Assembly: GCA_040905905.1 (NCBI GenBank)
Contig: JBBDQN010000014.1
Span: forward strand, 1-10,012
From: JAICND01 sp040905905
GTDB lineage: Bacteria; Actinomycetota; Acidimicrobiia; Spongiisociales; ZC4RG35
Length of the DNA: 10,012 bases
Reading direction: 5' to 3'
The position numbers and the translations under genes were made by a program. The notes beneath the pieces are model-generated. The model ran no database searches and was not told the origin of the DNA. It was given only the letters and a program-made list of their open reading frames with translations. Position 1 is the first letter of the stretch. Each line of letters starts with the position of its first letter. Below are positions 7,401 through 10,012 of this stretch, piece after piece.

Positions 7401-7667
7401 TCCGAATCGGCGATCGACCCGGTACCCCCGCATGGTCCAGTAGCGCGGCACCACGTCCTTGATCACTCCCGCCAGGAGGTTGCCGTAGTGAGGGCTGCCG
7501 GTCGGGAAAGGCGGGCCGTCGTAGAAGACATATTCGTTGTCGGCAGGACGGGAGTGCACCGATTCGGTAAAGGCGTCGATCTCACTCCACCGCTCGAGGA
7601 TTGTTTCCTCCAGTTTGGGAAAATGCACGGTGGCGGGCACGCGGGTGAAGTCTGACCGGGGGCTCAC
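4482..7667 (-). CDS. ileS: Isoleucyl-tRNA synthetase, type 2 (eukaryote-like)
   Basis: IleRS charges tRNA-Ile with isoleucine in the cytoplasm. The 1061-residue product has the class I catalytic core with DGPPFPTGSPHYGN (50-63), the second signature KMSKS (607-611), and the CP1 editing domain with WTTTPWTLPGN (233-243) and HMAPAYGEAD (335-344), so H335 and D344 needed for editing are present. WFESGSMPYGQLHYPFEN, GLDQTRGWFYTLHV and the anticodon-binding region follow, then a C-terminal domain from about 900 to 1061 typical of type 2 enzymes. Type 2 IleRS are usually naturally tolerant of mupirocin. Odd point: the HXGH motif reads HYGN, with Asn in place of the last His. The start is GTG 7667; an upstream in-frame stop at 7704-7706 with no other start codon between supports it, but no Shine-Dalgarno is seen. 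The gene is on the opposite strand to its neighbours. Confidence 0.98.
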   Translation of the reverse strand: MSPRSDFTRVPATVHFPKLEETILERWSEIDAFTESVHSRPADNEYVFYDGPPFPTGSPHYGNLLAGVIKDVVPRYWTMRGYRVDRRFGWDTHGLPIEMEVEKKLGISGPRQIAEYGVDRFNEACRALVATNTENWERVTARVGRWVDFRNDYKTMDVTFMESVWWVFRQLWDRGLIYQDFKVLPYSWGATTPLSNFEANMDYRDTEDPSIIVRLEMLEAKGPFAAGDHLLIWTTTPWTLPGNLAVAVGEDLDYVRVDLSGRNDWPDGRYWLAEARLASYFDLLPTIGARARGEEMVGAAYDPPFQHFGEERDRGAFRILGSESVTIDEGTGLVHMAPAYGEADFLTLQAAGLDVLVDPVDAEGRFTDEVGEVAGLNVKDADPVLIRLLTEKKLLVRSGRIKHSYPFCYRTGTPLIYKAIPTWFVRVEGMRDRLVELNDSIHWVPGYVGSRRFGNWLEGARDWAVSRNRYWGSCLPVWQCANSHAHCIGSIDELEQLSGVRLTDLHKHFVDPVTFDCPDCGETMTRVPEVLDCWFESGSMPYGQLHYPFENRERFEATFPARFIAEGLDQTRGWFYTLHVLATALFDSPSFQNCVVNGMILAEDGRKMSKSLKNYPDPFEMFDEFGADALRAFMINSPVLRAEPLRFSREGVREVVRTVLLPLWNAYSFFTIYAEADGLTMADLSAAPPASERPEMDRWLLSMLQSLVADVNQRMEGYYLYDFVPPTLGFVDDLTNWYVRRSRRRFWRTRGDDDADKLAAFATLYEVLVTFVEVVAPVLPFISEHIYGDLVARLDGSAAASVHHRSYPVADSALIDVPLEQAMATVREVVSLGHSLRKQHQLKVRRPLAGVTVVTRDPAVIRAVLSHQGLIADELNVKAVKATDSGHGLVTLSAKANYRSLGPRLGAGMTRLAALVAKLGQDQIEQLVNGASLDIDGTTLTYDDVIVDRTAGPGMVVAANGDLAVTFDLTSSPALESEGMARELVSRLQQLRRQIGLAVSDRIEVRWATTDEGLAVAIVENLEYITSEVLATVFARVSSLAGTDLDIEGAKIVVELSAVES

Positions 7668-7678
7668 GGAGGTTGCTG

Positions 7679-7707
7679 ATGGTAGAGGGCGCGGGGTGGC
7701 GGGTCAG
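7679..7707 (-). promoter_or_regulatory. Candidate ileS promoter, near-leaderless
   Basis: Read on the minus strand, CTGACC (7707-7702, four of six to TTGACA) and TACCAT (7684-7679, four of six to TATAAT and fitting TAnnnT) are 17 bases apart. Transcription would start about 4-6 bases before GTG 7667. That agrees with the lack of a Shine-Dalgarno there, since the bases just ahead of the GTG read AACCTCC. Leaderless or very short leaders are common in Actinobacteria. It is a pattern match only. Confidence 0.45.
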
Positions 7708-7723
7708 GAGCTTTAACGAGATC

Positions 7724-7744
7724 GCTGGCTAGCTGCTGGTAGCT
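7724..7744. repeat. Tandem repeat GCTGG(C)TAGCT x2 in the divergent promoter region
   Basis: GCTGGCTAGCT (7724-7734) is followed at once by GCTGGTAGCT (7735-7744), an 11+10-base pair of direct repeats that abuts the GATAAT box at 7745. Spacing of one helical turn places both copies on the same DNA face, as for a site bound by two regulator subunits. No regulator can be named. Confidence 0.5.
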
Positions 7745-7750
7745 GATAAT
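7745..7750 (+). promoter_or_regulatory. Candidate -10 box for the zinc-finger/lspA/rluD operon
   Basis: GATAAT matches five of six bases of TATAAT and lies 29 bases before the GTG at 7780, which would give a leader of roughly 23 bases. No good -35 box is seen at 16-18 bases upstream (TCGCTG at 17). The tandem repeat at 7724-7744 occupies that place, so an activator-dependent promoter is possible. Confidence 0.4.
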
Positions 7751-7767
7751 GTTCCGGCCCCTCCACC

Positions 7768-7772
7768 AGGGG
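7768..7772 (+). promoter_or_regulatory. Ribosome binding site for the DksA/TraR-type gene
   Basis: AGGGG sits seven bases before GTG 7780 and supports that start codon. Confidence 0.55.
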
Positions 7773-7779
7773 TTCGCAC

Positions 7780-8151
7780 GTGGCCAGAAAACTCGCAGCA
7801 ACCACCGTCAAGAAATTCAAGGCCCAGCTGGTTTCCGAGCGCGATCGCCTCGAACGGGTGATCGCCGATCACGAACGCGAACTGGAGGAGGCCCGGATGA
7901 CCGAAACCTCGGCCGAGCGCAGCCCCGATCCAGGAAGCGCGGAGGCCGGTTCGATGAACTTCGAATACGAGAAGGAGCTCTCCCTCGGCCAAAACACCGT
8001 AGATCTGTTGCGCAAGGTCGAGCGGGCTCTCACCCGGGTCAACGATGGCAGTTACGGCATCTGTGAATCTTGTGGACTGCCGATCCCAGTGGCCCGCCTC
8101 GAGGTGTTGCCGTACTCCTCAGAGTGCGTTTCGTGCGCTCGCCGGGTGTGA
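7780..8151 (+). CDS. DksA/TraR family C4-type zinc-finger protein, probable RNA polymerase-binding regulator
   Basis: The 123-residue protein has a helical, likely coiled-coil N-terminal half (residues 8-45, rich in K, R and E) and a C-terminal zinc finger of the form C95-x2-C98-x17-C116-x2-C119, in YGICESCGLPIPVARLEVLP and the end SECVSCARRV. The stretch FEYEKELSLGQN (61-72) fits the core of the Gram-positive/actinobacterial DksA-like branch. Family members insert into the RNA polymerase secondary channel and, in E. coli, act with ppGpp; the acidic DxxDxA fingertip of E. coli DksA is not evident here, so its mode of action may differ. The start is GTG 7780 with AGGGG at 7768-7772. It heads an operon: its TGA overlaps the lspA start in GTGA. 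The same pairing is usual in Actinobacteria. Cytoplasmic. Confidence 0.9.
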   Translation: MARKLAATTVKKFKAQLVSERDRLERVIADHERELEEARMTETSAERSPDPGSAEAGSMNFEYEKELSLGQNTVDLLRKVERALTRVNDGSYGICESCGLPIPVARLEVLPYSSECVSCARRV

Positions 8152-8603
8152 CTCGTCGCCAGGTCACGGCGTACTTGATAGCGGCAGGGGTGGTGGGCCT
8201 GGACCTGATCACGAAACGCTGGGCCGCAATCCAATATGCCGCTGCCCCCGAGACGATCATTCCGGGGATCCTCACCTTTCGATTCGTCGAGAACCCGGGA
8301 GCCGCGTTTTCGATGTTCGAGGAAGCAGGTCCCTTTCTCGGGCTGGCGGCGGTGATTGCCGTGGGCATCGTGGCAGCCTCGCTGGGAAAGCCACGCCCCA
8401 CCCACGAGGCGGTGGCCTTTGGTCTTATCATCGGCGGAGCGCTCGGCAACCTCATCGATCGGATCGCCCGTGGTCCCGGGATCCTCGACGGCAAGGTGAT
8501 CGACTGGATCGACCTCCGCCCCATTCCGACCTTCAACGTCGCCGATTCGGCAATCACGGTCGCGGTGGCGATCCTCATCATCGGCTCATGGAAGAAAGAT
8601 TGA
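8148..8603 (+). CDS. lspA: Lipoprotein signal peptidase (signal peptidase II)
   Basis: LspA is a membrane aspartyl protease that cleaves the signal peptide of lipidated prolipoproteins after Lgt has acted. The 151-residue product has four predicted membrane segments (about 5-24, 62-80, 87-105, 132-148) and the family motifs: LDLITKRW (18-25), VENPGAAFSMF (47-57), GGALGNLIDR (96-105) and VIDWIDL to FNVADSAI (117-136). The catalytic pair is D104 and D133. I chose GTG 8148 because it overlaps the stop of the gene before in GTGA and gives a product of normal length and N-terminus; the frame is open further upstream, but only inside that gene. The 3' end overlaps rluD by 16 bases. Neighbourhood with ileS is a common bacterial arrangement. 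Confidence 0.97.
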   Translation: MTRRQVTAYLIAAGVVGLDLITKRWAAIQYAAAPETIIPGILTFRFVENPGAAFSMFEEAGPFLGLAAVIAVGIVAASLGKPRPTHEAVAFGLIIGGALGNLIDRIARGPGILDGKVIDWIDLRPIPTFNVADSAITVAVAILIIGSWKKD

Positions 8604-9514
8604 GATTTCCGATCCCGGACCACCTGGCCGGGGAGAGGGCCGACAAAGTCGTAGCCGAGCTAGCCGGGATCAGTCGACAGGCCAGCCGTCGGCTCTTTGA
8701 ACTGGGCGTCGTCGTCGATGGTTCGGCGGTCGAGCCCAATCGGCGTTTGACGACCGGGATGATCGAGTTTGTCGCCCCGGTTGGCGAGGATCTTCTCGCA
8801 GCCGAAGAGGTCGCATTTACCGTTGTTCACGAAGACGCTCACCTATTGGTTGTAGACAAACCGGCCGGGCTGGTCGTGCATCCTGGCGCGGGGCGCCATA
8901 CGGGAACCCTGGCCGGAGGTCTCCTGTACAGGTACCCGGATCTGGAGGGGGTGGGAGAAGCCGGGCGGTGGGGGATAGTTCATCGCCTTGACCAGGGAAC
9001 CAGCGGTTTGTTGCTGGTCGCCCGGAACCCGCCTTCCCACCTCCGCCTGGTCGCCGACCTGAGGGATCATCGGATTCACCGAAGTTATCTGACCCTTGTG
9101 CATGGTGTCCCCGACATGCCAACGGGGACCATCGATGCCCCGATCGGCCGCGACCCTGTCCATCCCACTCGCAAGAAGGTGATCGCCGGTGGCCGTCCGA
9201 GCCGCACCCACTACCGGGTCCAGCGCGACCACCAGGTGGCCGCGCTGCTGGACGTGGATCTGGAAACCGGCCGCACTCATCAGATTCGGGTCCATCTGGC
9301 CGCAATCGATCATCCGGTGGTAGGGGATCGGACTTACACCCGGCGGCGAGATCCGGTCCCGGTTCGGAGGATGTTCCTTCACGCTCACCGGCTTCGGTTT
9401 GTCCATCCGGTTCTTGGCAGCGAAATCACTATCGAGTCGGGTCTGCCCCCCGAGTTGGAAGCCGTCATGGTTGAGCTGGAGCGGGTCTACCCTGGCCGGG
9501 CGGTGTCTACATGA
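8588..9514 (+). CDS. rluD: RluD-family ribosomal large subunit pseudouridine synthase
   Basis: This 308-residue enzyme of the RluA/RluD family turns uridines into pseudouridine, most likely in 23S rRNA (E. coli RluD acts on helix 69). An N-terminal S4 RNA-binding domain (about 14-70, from HLAGERADKVVAELAG) is followed by the catalytic domain with LLVVDKPAGLVVHPG (86-100), the active-site motif HRLDQGTSGLLLVA (132-145) with catalytic D135, and ETGRTHQIRVHLA (226-238). The exact target site cannot be deduced from the sequence. ATG 8588 lies inside lspA and overlaps it by 16 bases; a TTG at 8600 is an alternative preceded by GGAAG, with little effect on the product. The frame is also open far upstream, but only as a shadow of other genes. 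Its stop overlaps the next ATG in ATGA. Confidence 0.95.
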   Translation: MEERLRFPIPDHLAGERADKVVAELAGISRQASRRLFELGVVVDGSAVEPNRRLTTGMIEFVAPVGEDLLAAEEVAFTVVHEDAHLLVVDKPAGLVVHPGAGRHTGTLAGGLLYRYPDLEGVGEAGRWGIVHRLDQGTSGLLLVARNPPSHLRLVADLRDHRIHRSYLTLVHGVPDMPTGTIDAPIGRDPVHPTRKKVIAGGRPSRTHYRVQRDHQVAALLDVDLETGRTHQIRVHLAAIDHPVVGDRTYTRRRDPVPVRRMFLHAHRLRFVHPVLGSEITIESGLPPELEAVMVELERVYPGRAVST

Positions 9515-10012
9515 CCTCGGAGCCAACTACCTCGGTTTGTTATCGCCACCCCGATCGCCGCACTGGTCTGGCCTGTAGCCAATGTGGTCGGCCTATCTGT
9601 GGCTCGTGTGTGGTAGAGGGCACCGTCGGTCAGTTCTGTCCGGAGTGTTCAGCTGCCCGCGGTCGCCAACGGATCGTCCGGGCTCGTCCAGGAGTAGGAG
9701 GATCGCTCCGCCAGGTGGCTCCAGTGACCTTTTTCACCATCGCGGTAACGGTGGGTGTCTATGTCGCCGGGTTTCTGAACGGTGAGCTCGAGAACCGCCT
9801 TCTCTTCTCCTTGGCACAGATCAACAGCCTGGTGGCTGCGGGAGAGTGGTGGCGCATCTTCACCCCGGTCCTGGTTCACGGGGCTGCCTTTCACATACTC
9901 TTCAACATGATGGCCCTTTACCAGCTCGGTCCCACCATCGAGAACCGCCTCGGGACCAGAAACTACTTGCTGCTGTACCTTGCTTGTGCAGGGGTTGGCG
10001 GTGTCTTCGCAT
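9511..10012 (+). CDS. Rhomboid-family intramembrane serine protease with N-terminal zinc-binding motif, truncated by window end
   Basis: The frame opens at ATG 9511, overlapping the rluD stop (ATGA), and runs off the window, giving 167 residues. The first 50 residues form a B-box-like cysteine cluster: C10-x2-H13, C22-x2-C25, C30-x2-C33, C43-x2-C46, common ahead of actinobacterial rhomboids. A membrane segment follows (about 71-89), then the rhomboid start WWRIFTPVLVHGAAFHILFN, with H123, H128 and N132 spaced as H145, H150 and N154 of E. coli GlpG. LGPTIENRLGTRNYLLLY (139-156) fits the next loop and helix. The GxSG catalytic serine and later histidine lie beyond base 10012, so activity cannot be judged here. 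Rhomboids cut membrane-spanning substrates; none is evident here. Translational coupling to rluD is likely. Confidence 0.9.
   Translation, partial: MTSEPTTSVCYRHPDRRTGLACSQCGRPICGSCVVEGTVGQFCPECSAARGRQRIVRARPGVGGSLRQVAPVTFFTIAVTVGVYVAGFLNGELENRLLFSLAQINSLVAAGEWWRIFTPVLVHGAAFHILFNMMALYQLGPTIENRLGTRNYLLLYLACAGVGGVFA

Noticed and set aside
7668..7779. T-box riboswitch upstream of ileS
   Set aside because: I looked on the minus strand for the conserved AGGGTGGNACCGCG core and a stem I-like element. GGTGG occurs, but not the core, and the space is too small with the promoter proposed near the gene.
8045..8587. Possible long N-terminal extension of RluD
   Set aside because: The frame is open upstream, but the translation there is low-complexity shadow of the DksA-like gene and lspA. 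The S4 domain starts normally after ATG 8588.
8440..8600. Cluster of GATC sites as a possible methylation or origin signal
   Set aside because: The sites fall in coding sequence and follow from frequent Asp, Ile and Arg codons (GAT, ATC, CGA). The spacing is irregular and no DnaA-box-like sequence was seen nearby.
1..10012. Mobile elements, CRISPR arrays, phage genes or a novel defence system
   Set aside because: No transposase, integrase, regularly spaced repeat or unknown multi-gene module was seen. Every gene belongs to a known conserved family in a typical order.

Overview
The window is a G+C-rich stretch of chromosome that matches the right-hand part of an actinobacterial division and cell wall (dcw) cluster, together with the lipoprotein-processing and RNA-modification block that often lies beside it. 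Three things point to Actinomycetota: the order ftsQ-ftsZ-pgeF-yggS-sepF-yggT-divIVA, the use of SepF with no ftsA visible, and the pairing of a DksA/TraR-type zinc-finger gene with lspA and rluD. The proteins are not close to textbook Streptomyces or Mycobacterium versions, so a deeper-branching class such as Acidimicrobiia is possible. That placement is inference only. I see no mobile element, CRISPR array, tRNA, rRNA or phage gene.

Layout: (1) 1-396, the 3' end of ftsQ. (2) 397-504, a short non-coding region with three inverted repeats, one with 9-bp perfect arms. (3) 505-3714, a tight forward run ftsZ-pgeF-yggS-sepF-yggT, with ATGA and GTGA stop/start overlaps at the first two junctions. 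(4) 3715-4485, a small gap with a possible promoter, then divIVA. (5) 4482-7667, ileS on the minus strand, converging on divIVA so that the two stop codons overlap. (6) 7668-7779, a divergent promoter region. (7) 7780-10012, a second forward run: DksA/TraR-type zinc finger, lspA, rluD and a rhomboid protease cut by the window end. Every junction in this last run is an overlap.

How the genes work together: FtsQ is a membrane divisome protein. FtsZ forms the cytokinetic ring, and SepF probably ties it to the membrane because FtsA is not seen. YggT is a small membrane protein of the same cluster. DivIVA marks poles and septa and organises cell-wall growth. PgeF guards peptidoglycan composition and YggS handles pyridoxal phosphate. 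IleRS is of the eukaryote-like type 2 form. The second operon holds a probable RNA-polymerase-binding regulator, lipoprotein signal peptidase, a ribosomal RNA pseudouridine synthase and an intramembrane protease.

This is a conserved housekeeping locus and I found no credible new multi-gene system. The points most worth a second look are the altered HXGH motif (HYGN) in IleRS, the inverted repeat ahead of ftsZ, the very short FtsZ tail linker, the inverted orientation of ileS, and the compact divergent promoter region with a helical-turn tandem repeat.
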